Assembly (NCBI GenBank): GCA_002559145.1
Contig: NTXX01000009.1
Coordinates: 1 to 64,000, forward strand
Source: Bacillus sp. AFS006103
GTDB lineage: Bacteria; Bacillota; Bacilli; Bacillales; Cytobacillaceae
Direction: 5' to 3'
Length of the DNA stretch: 64,000 bases
Below, in pieces: positions 28,433 through 37,032 of the stretch (position 1 is its first letter; the number at the start of each line of letters is the position of its first letter). Below the pieces are notes generated by a model. It was not told the origin of the DNA. It did not search any database and saw nothing but the letters and a program-made list of their open reading frames with translations. The translations under genes and the position numbers were made by a program.

Positions 28433-29797
28433 TTAAAGGCAGACACCTAATTTCTCCTTCATCACCCCGAATTGATCATCATAAATGACCTTTCCTCGTA
28501 AAATAGTTTTTTTTATCCTGAGCAAAAACTCCTTATTTTCATAGGGTGAGTATGCATTTCGAAAAGCCAATGACTGTTTATCAGCAACCGTTGATTCATC
28601 TAAGCGTATCAACACTAAGTCCGCATCTAAGCCTGGACGGATTTGACCTTTTCGATTAGCAATACCAAACCGTTCAGCTACATTTGATGTCCCTAATTGT
28701 AAAATTTCACCTAGGTCTATTCCCCGCTTAAGGGCTTCATCAAGAAGCGAAAGCCACGTATATTGAACGCCTTGAATCCCACCCCAGGCATCCCATATCG
28801 AATCGGTTGTTTTCATAGAATAAAGACACGGGGAATGATCAGAGCCAATCGTATCAATCCACCCTTTTTGAATACAGTCCCAGAGCCCTTCGACCTCTTC
28901 GCGCGGTCTTAATGGCGGTGCACATTTGAGAATGGCACCTTTTTCTAAAAAATCCTTTTCATCAAAAATTAAATAATGCGGGCAGGTTTCAACCGTAACA
29001 TCTACTCCACTTTTTTTAGCTTGTTCGATAAGTCCGACTACTTTCGCTGAACTGATATGAACAAAATGCAAGGCTGTTCCATATTTTGCAGCAAGCTCTA
29101 GGGCATAACATACTGCTTTCTCTTCTGTCGATATAGGCCTGCTCGCGAGAAAGGCCTTTCGTTCATTCATCCCAGCCCTATTTTTATATAAAGCAGTCAA
29201 TTTATTAATCTCCTCATCCCATTCCGCATGGAGGGCAAGAATTTTCCCATGCTCCTTTGCAGCCTTCATCGCTTGTTTCAACCCATCCGGCGATACAAAC
29301 TTGAAATCCTCAATCCCGCTTTCACTCATAAACGCCTTCCAGCCAATGATGCCCTCACTCATTTGCGAGAGATCATGGCGGTTCTTGATGTTCGTGTCTG
29401 TCATTCCTCCCCAAAGCGCATAATCGATAGATGACATGGTTGTTAAATACTTCTTTTTATCTTGCAAACTCTTAAAATTAGTAACTGAGGGGGCACAATT
29501 CAGCGGCATGTCAAAAATAGTTGTAGTCCCGCCAATAGCCGCAGCACGGCTTCCTGTCTCGATTCCTTCCCAATCGGTTCTGCCCGGGTCATTGAAATGA
29601 ACATGGGCATCAATAAAGCCAGGAACCACCAGGCAGCCGCTTGCATCAATCATCGTATCTGATTCCTCTTTCCACGGCTCTCCTTCATTTTTTACAAGAG
29701 AGTCTATCCGCTCTTCAATGACTCGAATGTTTACCTCTCGAAAGCCCTCGTCGGTAAAAACTAGCCCATTCTTCACCCAAAGTTCATTCAATTTCAT
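28433..29797 (-). CDS. Allantoinase AllB (PucH)
   Basis: 454-residue cyclic amidohydrolase opening allantoin to allantoate. Metal-binding H65 and H67 in FIDAHVHFNDPGRTDWEG, the carbamylated lysine K154 in GWKAFMSESG, and TIGSDHSPC near residue 305 with the last Asp. ATG 29797 follows GGAGG closely; the longer reading frame runs into the preceding gene and is not used. Length fits B. subtilis PucH (446). Confidence 0.93.
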   Translation of the reverse strand: MKLNELWVKNGLVFTDEGFREVNIRVIEERIDSLVKNEGEPWKEESDTMIDASGCLVVPGFIDAHVHFNDPGRTDWEGIETGSRAAAIGGTTTIFDMPLNCAPSVTNFKSLQDKKKYLTTMSSIDYALWGGMTDTNIKNRHDLSQMSEGIIGWKAFMSESGIEDFKFVSPDGLKQAMKAAKEHGKILALHAEWDEEINKLTALYKNRAGMNERKAFLASRPISTEEKAVCYALELAAKYGTALHFVHISSAKVVGLIEQAKKSGVDVTVETCPHYLIFDEKDFLEKGAILKCAPPLRPREEVEGLWDCIQKGWIDTIGSDHSPCLYSMKTTDSIWDAWGGIQGVQYTWLSLLDEALKRGIDLGEILQLGTSNVAERFGIANRKGQIRPGLDADLVLIRLDESTVADKQSLAFRNAYSPYENKEFLLRIKKTILRGKVIYDDQFGVMKEKLGVCL

Positions 29798-29805
29798 GAC
29801 CCTCC

Positions 29806-30165
29806 TTAACTTCCGCGATACGTACTGTACCCACCAGGGGAAATCAACAATGGAACATGATAGTGGGAGGCGGGTTCTGAAATGCCGAAGCGAACGGGAA
29901 CACAATCCAGGAATGAAGGCTCCTCGAGTAAAGTGCCGTGTCTCCGAAAATAATCTCCAACATGAAAACGAATTTCATAGATTCCTTTATTCATATTGCA
30001 CTCCTCCAGGAGAGGGTGATTGACGCGGCCATCTTCATTCGTATAGGTAGTTAGAAGGACTTCAAACTTATTGTCTGAACCTACCCGCCACAATTCCACT
30101 AACACACCACTAGCCGGTTTTCCCAAACTTAAATCAAGGACATGGGTAGTTACTTTTCCAGTCAT
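29806..30165 (-). CDS. 5-Hydroxyisourate hydrolase UraH (PucM)
   Basis: 119-residue transthyretin-like hydrolase acting on the uricase product. N-terminal THVLDLSLGKPASGV with catalytic His 8, FHVGDYF and HYHVPLLISPGGYSTYRGS: the C-terminal Y-R-G-S signature is diagnostic for HIU hydrolase as against transthyretin. No signal peptide; cytoplasmic. The ATG overlaps the uricase stop by 4 bp. Confidence 0.94.
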   Translation of the reverse strand: MTGKVTTHVLDLSLGKPASGVLVELWRVGSDNKFEVLLTTYTNEDGRVNHPLLEECNMNKGIYEIRFHVGDYFRRHGTLLEEPSFLDCVPVRFGISEPASHYHVPLLISPGGYSTYRGS

Positions 30166-31115
30166 ATCGGTGTTTCCCCGGGATTTTCTAAATCCTCACG
30201 TGTCATGGAGAAACATTGAAACCCAAACGGCGGACGCGGTTCGGTAAAAACTTTTCCTTCTTGTGAAGCAGGAATATCATCTAAAATGGTTTCCCAGGTA
30301 CGGTTATTGGATTCAAAACGAACTTCCACTAACTGCGGAAAGCGCTTTAATATCCGAAGACCAATCCGGTAGATTAAATTTTGAATGGAAGGAGAGTTCT
30401 CTTCATGAAAAACGGTATAAGCAATATCCCTGACTTGCTCTGCTGCAACATACCCATCTTTTGTACTTCCTCGAGCTCCTTCGAAATCGTTATAGCGCCA
30501 CCCGATATTTAAAAAAATAAACAGCGGCCGGTCGTAAGATTCAGGTAATGTTGTATATTCATCCTTTACAAAGCCGAAAAATGAGCTGCCTCGTACTTTT
30601 AGAAGCTTTAGTCCTTTCAAACTGCTGAGATGATCGGCTATGATGATCTCTTCTCCGGAGCGCTTCACTTCAACGGAAGCAACAGACTGTTCATTTAATG
30701 AATAGCGAAACACCAATGGACTCGGTTCAAAACGACCTTTCGTCGGCACTGGAAGCTCGTCAAAGGGGATTTGTTCGCCGGAAATATCAATTGCACTCAT
30801 ATGTGGATAGGTCTCAAGAAAACGGCGGGCGACGAATTCTAGGAACCCTTCTTGTGTCGAACCTTCATAATCGCCAGCGTGTTTAAGAATGAAATTTTTC
30901 ATTGAATCGGTTGCTACCACTAAGGTATTATCTCCATCTTTAAAGGATGTTAAGAAGGCATCCCCTTCCACTGCTACCTTCACATTCATTCCAAAAAGAA
31001 TATTGCTTCGGCCCGTAAAGGCTGATTCAGGAATCGAACGGACTCCTGTAAGCGGGGCTGCATACGTACGGTAAACCCAAACATCATCCTTTCCATAGCG
31101 CATCGTTCTTTTCAT
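30162..31115 (-). CDS. Urate oxidase (uricase, PucL C-terminal type)
   Basis: 317-residue cofactor-free uricase with two tandem T-fold halves. The catalytic Lys 9 (RYGKDDV) and Thr 69 (LVVATDSMKN) are present, and FLNIGWRY and SIQNLIYRIG fit the family. ATG 31115 has AAAGGGG eight bases upstream and matches the MKRTM start of the uricase part of B. subtilis PucL, which is fused to OHCU decarboxylase. Here the two are separate genes in different frames; the residues just upstream in this frame (NKGDDE) align with the PucL linker, so the split may be recent. Confidence 0.92.
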   Translation of the reverse strand: MKRTMRYGKDDVWVYRTYAAPLTGVRSIPESAFTGRSNILFGMNVKVAVEGDAFLTSFKDGDNTLVVATDSMKNFILKHAGDYEGSTQEGFLEFVARRFLETYPHMSAIDISGEQIPFDELPVPTKGRFEPSPLVFRYSLNEQSVASVEVKRSGEEIIIADHLSSLKGLKLLKVRGSSFFGFVKDEYTTLPESYDRPLFIFLNIGWRYNDFEGARGSTKDGYVAAEQVRDIAYTVFHEENSPSIQNLIYRIGLRILKRFPQLVEVRFESNNRTWETILDDIPASQEGKVFTEPRPPFGFQCFSMTREDLENPGETPI

Positions 31116-31128
31116 CTCATCATCCCCT

Positions 31129-31662
31129 TTATTGAATAACATCATATAAGCGGAACCCAGCAATTTTATAAACCTCATATAAAGCTGTCTGAAATTCTTG
31201 TTCATAGGTATTGCCCACTCGTTCTTTCATCGCAGCTAAAATTGCGTCCTTGTTTTGTCCTTTAACAGCCATAATAAAAGGAAACTCAAATTGCGCAACA
31301 TATCTTTGATTGAGTGAAACAAACTCCCCATAATCCTTTGCTGAGAGCTTATCAAGACCTACACCAGCTTGCTCCTTTTGCGATACCTCTGATATTTTTA
31401 ATCTAGTACCGAGATCAGGATGGGCACGAAGCAGGGCCAATTGCAAGGTACGATCGGCATTTCCAACCATTGTCACCATAGATCGTAAGAGGTCCTCGCG
31501 GGATTTAAAGGGCAGACTCCCCCACGACATCGCGGCCACCCATGGAGAGTGCTCAAACACCCAGCCTAGTTTACTCACAAACTCTTCTTTATTCATTTGA
31601 TTTAATTCCTCGATGGAAGTCCCCTGACGATTCACCACCCGTGCCCACAACCTTTCAGCCAT
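31129..31662 (-). CDS. OHCU decarboxylase UraD (PucL N-terminal type)
   Basis: Up to 177 residues; converts OHCU to S-allantoin. VFEHSPWVAAMSWG and the catalytic histidine H81 in LLRAHPDLGTRLK are diagnostic, followed by FPFIMAVKGQNKD. The start is uncertain: ATG 31662 overlaps the upstream gene by 31 bp and lacks a ribosome site, while GTG 31635 overlaps its stop as GTGA and would give 168 residues. The protein ends FRLYDVIQ exactly where B. subtilis PucL continues into its uricase half. Confidence 0.9.
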   Translation of the reverse strand: MAERLWARVVNRQGTSIEELNQMNKEEFVSKLGWVFEHSPWVAAMSWGSLPFKSREDLLRSMVTMVGNADRTLQLALLRAHPDLGTRLKISEVSQKEQAGVGLDKLSAKDYGEFVSLNQRYVAQFEFPFIMAVKGQNKDAILAAMKERVGNTYEQEFQTALYEVYKIAGFRLYDVIQ

Positions 31663-32264
31663 TGATAGTCATTTTTAGTATCGACATCAAAAAAGTCCGC
31701 TTCGTTTTCATAATCAACAAGCATCCCGGTTAATTCCTTTTTTTTAAAAAGCTGTCGTGCGCCTGCGTCGCCCTCTAGTTCCAGTAATTCAGGAACCATT
31801 TGTGGTGAAAAAATGATCGGTGGTCTTGGAATCCCCTGAAAGCCGGCAGCAAGGAATGGTACATGATCTTGCTGTAGATATCGGGATACCAAATCATTGA
31901 TGATTCCTAAAGGTAGGAGAGGTTGGTCAGCGAGAAGGACCATGATTCCCTTTGGTTCCATTTCCATCGCAGCCAGCAACCCAGATTGCAAGGAATGGGC
32001 TTGCCCTTTATCTGCTTCTCGGCATTCAACAGGTTTCCACCGTTCCCGGAAAGGGGGGGCAAAAAGGGGGTCGTCAATCCAATCGAGCGCATCCTCTTCC
32101 CTTTTCACAACTATCGTATAATCCAGTTTAGAATTCACTGCCTTTTCTAATACTGAATGACCAATTGTTTTCTTGCCAAAAGGGAGTGCAAGCTTGTTAA
32201 CCCCCATTCGGCGGCTCTTGCCCGCCGCTAAATAGACTGCGATGACCCCGCATTTATCCCTCAA
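31632..32264 (-). CDS. MobA-like NTP transferase (PucB type)
   Basis: 210-residue nucleotidyltransferase of the molybdenum-cofactor cytidylyl/guanylyl-transferase superfamily. LAAGKSRRMGVNKLALPFG is the nucleotide-binding motif and LLADQPLL the metal-binding Asp. In B. subtilis PucB accompanies xanthine dehydrogenase and helps mature its cofactor; no xdh genes are in this window. TTG 32264 follows GAAAGGG by nine bases. First gene of the minus-strand purine operon. Confidence 0.85.
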   Translation of the reverse strand: MRDKCGVIAVYLAAGKSRRMGVNKLALPFGKKTIGHSVLEKAVNSKLDYTIVVKREEDALDWIDDPLFAPPFRERWKPVECREADKGQAHSLQSGLLAAMEMEPKGIMVLLADQPLLPLGIINDLVSRYLQQDHVPFLAAGFQGIPRPPIIFSPQMVPELLELEGDAGARQLFKKKELTGMLVDYENEADFFDVDTKNDYQWLKGCGHGW

Positions 32265-32516
32265 AAGAAACTACCCTTTCATACCGAGCTCGTAACATCC
32301 CAACCTGTGTCCTTTCCATTTAAGACCCCCTATTCTTTTCATGTTATTTATCACTATATATATTGATAGACCTCTCAAAATACACCTATGTTCTTTTTCA
32401 ATTTTCTAATGGCTGGGTTGATTTACAGAAGATAGTCGAACAATATTAGCGAGGCCCCTGTCATTTTTTTTCATTGTGAAAAATAGACTAATTGAAAAAT
32501 AGAATGGAGAGGTTCT

Positions 32517-32987
32517 ATGTCAGATTTGCACTTTATGGAAAAAGCGATTGAACTGGCCTTAACTAATGTGTTAACGAAACAAGGCGGACCTTTTGGAGCA
32601 ATTGTCGTCAAGGCTGGAAAAATAATTGGTATGGGTAAAAATGAAGTAACTGCAACAAACGATCCAACTGCACACGCCGAAGTGCAAGCCATTCGCGATG
32701 CGTGCCGATTTTTAAACGACTTTCAGCTTACCGACTGTGAAATATATACCAGCTGCGAACCTTGCCCGATGTGTATTGGCGCTATTTATTGGGCACGCCC
32801 TAAAGCTGTTTATTATGCTTGCACGAAGCAAGATGCGGCAAAGATCGGGTTCGATGACCAATTTATTTATGACCAACTCTCCCTTCCCATTGAAAATCGT
32901 AAAATACAAATGAAAAAAATTTTTCCAACGAATGGAGATTTGCCGTTTAGAACCTGGGAGAATGCAAATGATAAAGTGGAGTATTAA
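32517..32987 (+). CDS. Guanine deaminase GuaD
   Basis: 156-residue cytidine-deaminase-fold enzyme converting guanine to xanthine. H53 with catalytic E55 (TAHAEVQAIR) and C83/C86 (SCEPCPMC) form the zinc site; the family C-terminus FRTWENANDKVEY is intact. ATG preceded by GGAGAGG. Divergent from the purine operon across 252 bp and 24 bp ahead of adenine deaminase. I saw no guanine riboswitch, TnrA box or clear PucR site in the shared intergenic region. Confidence 0.94.
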   Translation: MSDLHFMEKAIELALTNVLTKQGGPFGAIVVKAGKIIGMGKNEVTATNDPTAHAEVQAIRDACRFLNDFQLTDCEIYTSCEPCPMCIGAIYWARPKAVYYACTKQDAAKIGFDDQFIYDQLSLPIENRKIQMKKIFPTNGDLPFRTWENANDKVEY

Positions 32988-33011
32988 ATTGACAAGTGAG
33001 GATGTTGTTCT

Positions 33012-34748
33012 ATGGAGGGAAACCAATTAAAAAAAAGAATATCTGTAGCATCTAAACGAGAACCAGCGGATACTGTCATTAAAAATGGCAAAATTATCGA
33101 TGTCTTTAATGGAGAAATAATCGAAGGTGATCTAGCGATTGTGGATGGATACTTTGCGGGTATCGGAGACTATGAGGGAAATAGGGTGATTGATGCAAAA
33201 GGCCGTTATATCTCCCCTGCTTTCATCGAAGGTCATGTTCATATTGAATCCTCAATGGTCACACCTAACGAATTTGCCAAGGTCCTTCTTCCGCATGGCG
33301 TGACCACCGCCATTGCAGACCCTCATGAAATCGCCAACGTATTAGGAGCTGACGGGATCCAATATATGCTTGATTCCTCTAAAAACTTACCGTTTGACTT
33401 TTTCTTCATGCTTCCTTCATGTGTCCCTGCGACCGAATTTGAAAATTCAGGTGCAACATTACATTCAGCAGATTTAAAGCCATTTTATCAGCAGCCACGG
33501 GTACTGGGATTAGCCGAGGTCATGAATTTCCCAGCTGTCCTAACGGCCGAGGATGACATGCTCAATAAAATCTTAACAGTAAAACAATTTAGCAAAAAAA
33601 TTGACGGTCATGCGGCAGGGTTGTCTCCCAATGATTTGAATGTGTATATGGCAGCAGGTATTCGAACAGATCATGAAAGCACAACGGCTGCTGAAGCAAA
33701 AGAGCGTCTCAGTAGAGGTATGTACTTAATGATCCGCGAGGGTACGGTTGCAAAAGACCTAAAGCAATTAATTCCGGTCGTCAATGAGCGCAATGCACGA
33801 AGATGTTTATTTGTAACGGATGATAAGCATTTAGATGACCTCATCCAAGATGGCAGTATTGATCATAACGTTAGGCTTTCGATTGCTTCAGGTTTATCTT
33901 CAATCATTGCGATACAAATGGCAACGATCAATGCTGCCGAATGCTTTGGGCTCGAGTCTAAGGGGGCGATTGCACCTGGATACAAAGCAGATTTCTTCCT
34001 ATTCGATGATCTGGAGAAAATAAAGATAACAACCGTTTTTAAAGATGGCAGGGCAGTAGTTGAGAATGGAAGGCTAGTTATTGAATCACAGAATCCTACT
34101 TTGGTTGAAACTGAAAGGTTAAGACATTCCGTTCGTTACCGTTCGCTTACGGAAAATGATTTTCAAATGCCATTAAAAACAAACCACGCAAATATAATTG
34201 AAATTACTCCCAATAGCTTGGTAACGCGTCATCTAATTGAAAAAGTTGATAGGAGTGATTTGGGGTTATTTCAACCTTCCATTACCAATGACCAATTAAA
34301 GCTGGTAGTGATTGAGCGCCATCATCTGAAAAATCAAATCGGTTTAGGGATCGTCAAAGGTTTAGGTTTAAAATCAGGAGCCATCGCCACAACCATTGCC
34401 CATGATTCCCATAATCTTATTATGGCCGGAACGACTGATTTTGATATGGTAGTTGCTGCCAAGGCAATTAAAAATATCCAGGGGGGTCTCGTGGTTGTCA
34501 ATCATGGGGAAGTGATTGCCTCATTAGAACTTCGCATTGCAGGGTTAATGTCTGATCGCCCGTATCAGGAGGTTTATAAAGGTTTAAATGAGATCAATCT
34601 TGCTCTCAAAGAGCTAGGTGCAAACAACCACTTTAACCCCTTTCTAACGATTTCTTTTTTATCACTGCCTGTCATACCGGAACTAAAGCTAACAGATAAG
34701 GGTCTGTTCCAAGTAAGCAAATTTCAGCATATAGATCTCGATGCATAG
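33012..34748 (+). CDS. Adenine deaminase Ade (AdeC)
   Basis: 578-residue amidohydrolase deaminating adenine to hypoxanthine. EGHVHIESSMVTPNEFAK gives H75/H77, ADPHEIANVLG and DGHAAGLSP hold further ligands, FVTDDKHLDDL the catalytic Asp region, and TTIAHDSHNL lies in the C-terminal domain. Typical length. Starts 25 bp after guaD with GTGAGG ten bases before the ATG; probably one operon feeding purine bases to catabolism or salvage. Confidence 0.94.
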   Translation: MEGNQLKKRISVASKREPADTVIKNGKIIDVFNGEIIEGDLAIVDGYFAGIGDYEGNRVIDAKGRYISPAFIEGHVHIESSMVTPNEFAKVLLPHGVTTAIADPHEIANVLGADGIQYMLDSSKNLPFDFFFMLPSCVPATEFENSGATLHSADLKPFYQQPRVLGLAEVMNFPAVLTAEDDMLNKILTVKQFSKKIDGHAAGLSPNDLNVYMAAGIRTDHESTTAAEAKERLSRGMYLMIREGTVAKDLKQLIPVVNERNARRCLFVTDDKHLDDLIQDGSIDHNVRLSIASGLSSIIAIQMATINAAECFGLESKGAIAPGYKADFFLFDDLEKIKITTVFKDGRAVVENGRLVIESQNPTLVETERLRHSVRYRSLTENDFQMPLKTNHANIIEITPNSLVTRHLIEKVDRSDLGLFQPSITNDQLKLVVIERHHLKNQIGLGIVKGLGLKSGAIATTIAHDSHNLIMAGTTDFDMVVAAKAIKNIQGGLVVVNHGEVIASLELRIAGLMSDRPYQEVYKGLNEINLALKELGANNHFNPFLTISFLSLPVIPELKLTDKGLFQVSKFQHIDLDA

Positions 34749-34763
34749 GAAATAATAAAATAG

Positions 34764-34779
34764 CCAGCATAGATGCTGG
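34764..34779 (+). other. Short hairpin after ade
   Basis: CCAGCAT (34764-34770), AG, ATGCTGG (34773-34779): perfect 7-bp stem without a T run. Weak terminator or mRNA 3' stabiliser. Confidence 0.45.
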
Positions 34780-34839
34780 AAAGAAGAACAGATCATGTCC
34801 CTTAACTCTCAATTACTCCTGGTTTGAAAGGATGAAACA

Positions 34840-35007
34840 ATGAAGAAAAGCATGTTTAATGATGGCGATGAAGTTCATATCCGTTCTTCGGGTGAATCAG
34901 TAACCATCCATAAATCTCAATATGTAAAAAATATGAAACGGTACTCTTACATTGTCAATGAACATCCCAATACCTTTTTCTTTGAGGAAGAACTAACAAA
35001 AGAGTAG
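34840..35007 (+). CDS. Small 55-aa hypothetical protein
   Basis: 55-residue soluble protein with AAAGGA seven bases before the ATG. Begins MKKSMFNDGDEVHIRSSGES and continues VTIHKSQYVKNMKRYSYIVNE, a pattern suggesting a small beta-barrel (SH3-like), with an acidic C-terminal tail FFFEEELTKE. Not recognised by family. Stands alone between ade and another small gene. Confidence 0.6.
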   Translation: MKKSMFNDGDEVHIRSSGESVTIHKSQYVKNMKRYSYIVNEHPNTFFFEEELTKE

Positions 35008-35054
35008 TTTATTTTGATGGAGACTTAATATTTGTTTAATTTCAAAGGAGAAAA

Positions 35055-35086
35055 GCCCCTTACCGTCGAAGTTATAGTAAAGGGGT
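35055..35086 (+). promoter_or_regulatory. Hairpin covering a Shine-Dalgarno sequence
   Basis: CCCCTTAC (35056-35063) pairs with GTAAAGGGG (35077-35085) with one bulged base. The 3' arm is the ribosome site AAAGGGG of the gene at 35093, so the fold would hide it. Could be a translational switch; without T residues it is not a terminator. Confidence 0.5.
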
Positions 35087-35092
35087 TGTCTA

Positions 35093-35305
35093 ATGAATAA
35101 ATCTGAATTATTAAAAGATCTACACTCTTCCAGTCGGAGTAATTTATTTTCAATTGAGATTCCAAAGGCTGCAAAAGAAGATGAAAGACTTATTGATGGC
35201 TTGGTTAGTGAGTTAGTAAAAGATGGCAAAATAAAATTAAGAGAAGTTGTGCAAAGAGACTGCTCCATTTATTTATCCGGAATTATCAAGTATGCAACCA
35301 AGTAA
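35093..35305 (+). CDS. Small 70-aa hypothetical protein
   Basis: 70-residue protein: MNKSELLKDLHSSSRSNLFS, then a helical segment DERLIDGLVSELVKDGKIKL and a C-terminal strand-rich piece SIYLSGIIKYATK. The layout resembles a tiny winged-helix-like domain but no family was recognised. Strong ribosome site AAAGGGG seven bases before the ATG, buried in a predicted hairpin. A terminator follows. Confidence 0.6.
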   Translation: MNKSELLKDLHSSSRSNLFSIEIPKAAKEDERLIDGLVSELVKDGKIKLREVVQRDCSIYLSGIIKYATK

Positions 35306-35337
35306 TCTCTACTTGTGAGGGTGTTCCCTCAAAAAAC

Positions 35338-35369
35338 ATCCCCTCGCAAATGATTCCGAGGGGATTTCT
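35338..35369. terminator. Terminator between convergent genes
   Basis: ATCCCCTCG (35338-35346) pairs perfectly with CGAGGGGAT (35357-35365), then TTCTT. On the other strand the stem is followed by GTTTTTTG, so it serves both the small gene and the converging transporter gene. Confidence 0.8.
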
Positions 35370-35386
35370 TCGTTTAAAACACAATT

Positions 35387-36355
35387 TTATAACGCAATAG
35401 ATTCTTGCCTTTCGACTTTTTTATTATAGTATCGATTAAGAAAATACCCATTTAACGAGGCAAGGATTTGCTGAAACAACATACCGACAACTACCGGTAC
35501 CGCAACTGCAGCCGGGAAGTAAGTAATGGCAATCACTGCACCGGCACTGATATTCCTCATTCCGCCAGTGAATGTTAGCGAAATGACAGTATCTCGCCCA
35601 CCATTTATAAATCTCCCAATAATAAATGAAAACAAATAACCAGTCAGCGCAATCATAAAGACAGTTAGGGTTATCCCCACTAGTTTAAGGTCTATATGTT
35701 TTAAATAGGGTGCGACAACCGCCCCATTAAGCATGACTACAAATCCAATGCTGATTTTCGAAAAGGGAGCAAGCCGAGTCCCTAATTGGTCTTTAATTCT
35801 CCCCTTTGTCACTTGGTTTAGGTACATCCCAATGAGGGAAGGAATCACGACCATCCCCAATAGACCCTTCATGATATTAAAAAAGTCCATTTCAATTTTT
35901 CCACCTATAAATAACGAAAGTGAAAATGGAACAATAATTGGTGAAAGCAACGTATCAATCAAAATAATCGATAAGACCAATGGAATGTTTCCTTTGTAAA
36001 TGGCCACCCACATGAAGCTAGTTACTCCTGTTGGAATGACCATGCCCAAAACAAGTCCGGTTATCGTAAAAATATCGCCGGAAAAGGCAATATGACCCAC
36101 ACCCCAGGCCCAAATTGGCATCAGGACGTGGAGAATAGCCATGGCAATAATAATAGGAAACGGATGAACAATTACTTCTTTTAATGAACGGAAATTAGAA
36201 CCTAAACTGCCAGCAAAGGTCATAAATGCAAAAATCCATGGAATTAAATAGGAAAATTCCTTTAAGTGAACACTGAACAATACCCCAGTCAACACACCCA
36301 CCGGAGTGATTAATGGCATAATTCTTTCTAGTTGTTTATTTAACTTTTGCAACAA
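35387..36355 (-). CDS. Bile acid:sodium symporter family (BASS) transporter
   Basis: 322-residue membrane protein with about ten helices. FAFMTFAGSLGSNFRSLK, LGMVIPTGVTSFMWVAIYKGN and FTGGMRNISAGAVIAITYFP match the two crossing-helix motifs of the SBF/BASS family, close to Bacillus YocS-type members. Sodium-coupled uptake of an organic acid is likely, substrate unassigned. Monocistronic; the upstream region to 36470 shows no clear operator. Confidence 0.85.
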   Translation of the reverse strand: MLQKLNKQLERIMPLITPVGVLTGVLFSVHLKEFSYLIPWIFAFMTFAGSLGSNFRSLKEVIVHPFPIIIAMAILHVLMPIWAWGVGHIAFSGDIFTITGLVLGMVIPTGVTSFMWVAIYKGNIPLVLSIILIDTLLSPIIVPFSLSLFIGGKIEMDFFNIMKGLLGMVVIPSLIGMYLNQVTKGRIKDQLGTRLAPFSKISIGFVVMLNGAVVAPYLKHIDLKLVGITLTVFMIALTGYLFSFIIGRFINGGRDTVISLTFTGGMRNISAGAVIAITYFPAAVAVPVVVGMLFQQILASLNGYFLNRYYNKKVERQESIAL

Positions 36356-36560
36356 AAACTCTCACCCCATTACACTTTAATTGGGTAAACTCCATTATCA
36401 AGAATACCACATTTATTTAGCCGGGGGCTTAAGAAATTTCGAGAACCTAAAAAATACAATTACGCGTTGATTGGATTGGGATTTTATTCAAAGGAACCAA
36501 ATCCGCAAAAATTTCATATTTTATTCTGCCTTGTGTTTTAAATATGGAAGGAGAGTACCC

Positions 36561-36950
36561 ATGCATTATTACCCTTATCACTACCCAATCTATCCTCCAT
36601 TGCCCGTTTATCCGCCTCAATTAGTGGTGCAGACGTTCCCCAGGAGTTATCCGCCAGTAGATGTGAAAATATTTGAGAAGTCTGTTAAATCCTTCCGGCT
36701 ATTAATGGAGCAAGGAAGTATTTTGCTTGATCGACTAGGAGATTCAGACTTTGCTCGCAAAATGATGACTGCAGCCCAGCAAGGAAAAACGGCGAATGTT
36801 GATCATTTAATTCGTAGCATCGGTTTAAAAGTCCCTGTTACCACAAAATTTACCCCAACTGGTATCGACTTCGAACTATTCACTCAACCAAACCCAAACA
36901 CGCCTGGTAGCTGCTGTACCTTAAAGGTGTTCATGAAGTGGGGAAATTAA
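36561..36950 (+). CDS. Tyr/Pro-rich small protein, possible spore coat
   Basis: 129-residue protein with a Tyr/Pro/His-rich N-terminus (MHYYPYHYPIYPPLPVYPPQ) followed by a compact domain: helix KSFRLLMEQGSILLDRLG, then VDHLIRSIGLKV, and strands ending GSCCTLKVFMKWGN. ATG 36561 has GGAAGGAGAG directly upstream; a longer frame has no ribosome site. The composition and architecture recall Bacillus spore-coat-associated proteins of the YuzC kind, but that is a resemblance only. Monocistronic. Confidence 0.7.
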   Translation: MHYYPYHYPIYPPLPVYPPQLVVQTFPRSYPPVDVKIFEKSVKSFRLLMEQGSILLDRLGDSDFARKMMTAAQQGKTANVDHLIRSIGLKVPVTTKFTPTGIDFELFTQPNPNTPGSCCTLKVFMKWGN

Positions 36951-36995
36951 TATATTAGGAAAAAATTCTTTCTAAAAAGACGAATGAAATGGAGC

Positions 36996-37032
36996 CAAAA
37001 AAGTGGTACCCCAATCAAATTGGGATACCACC
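36996..37032 (-). terminator. Terminator of the GGDEF-EAL gene
   Basis: On the minus strand GTGGTATCCCAAT and ATTGGGGTACCAC pair around TTG and are followed by six T residues. The hairpin includes the stop codon of the gene. Confidence 0.85.

Noticed and set aside
32265..32516. Purine riboswitch, TnrA box or PucR site between the divergent purine operons
   Set aside because: I looked for the guanine-riboswitch core, TGTNA-N7-TNACA and the PucR-type motif; only partial matches such as TGTCA without its partner were found.
33012..33040. Alternative start for ade behind GGAGGG at 33014
   Set aside because: No ATG, GTG or TTG in frame at a usable distance; ATG 33012 retained.
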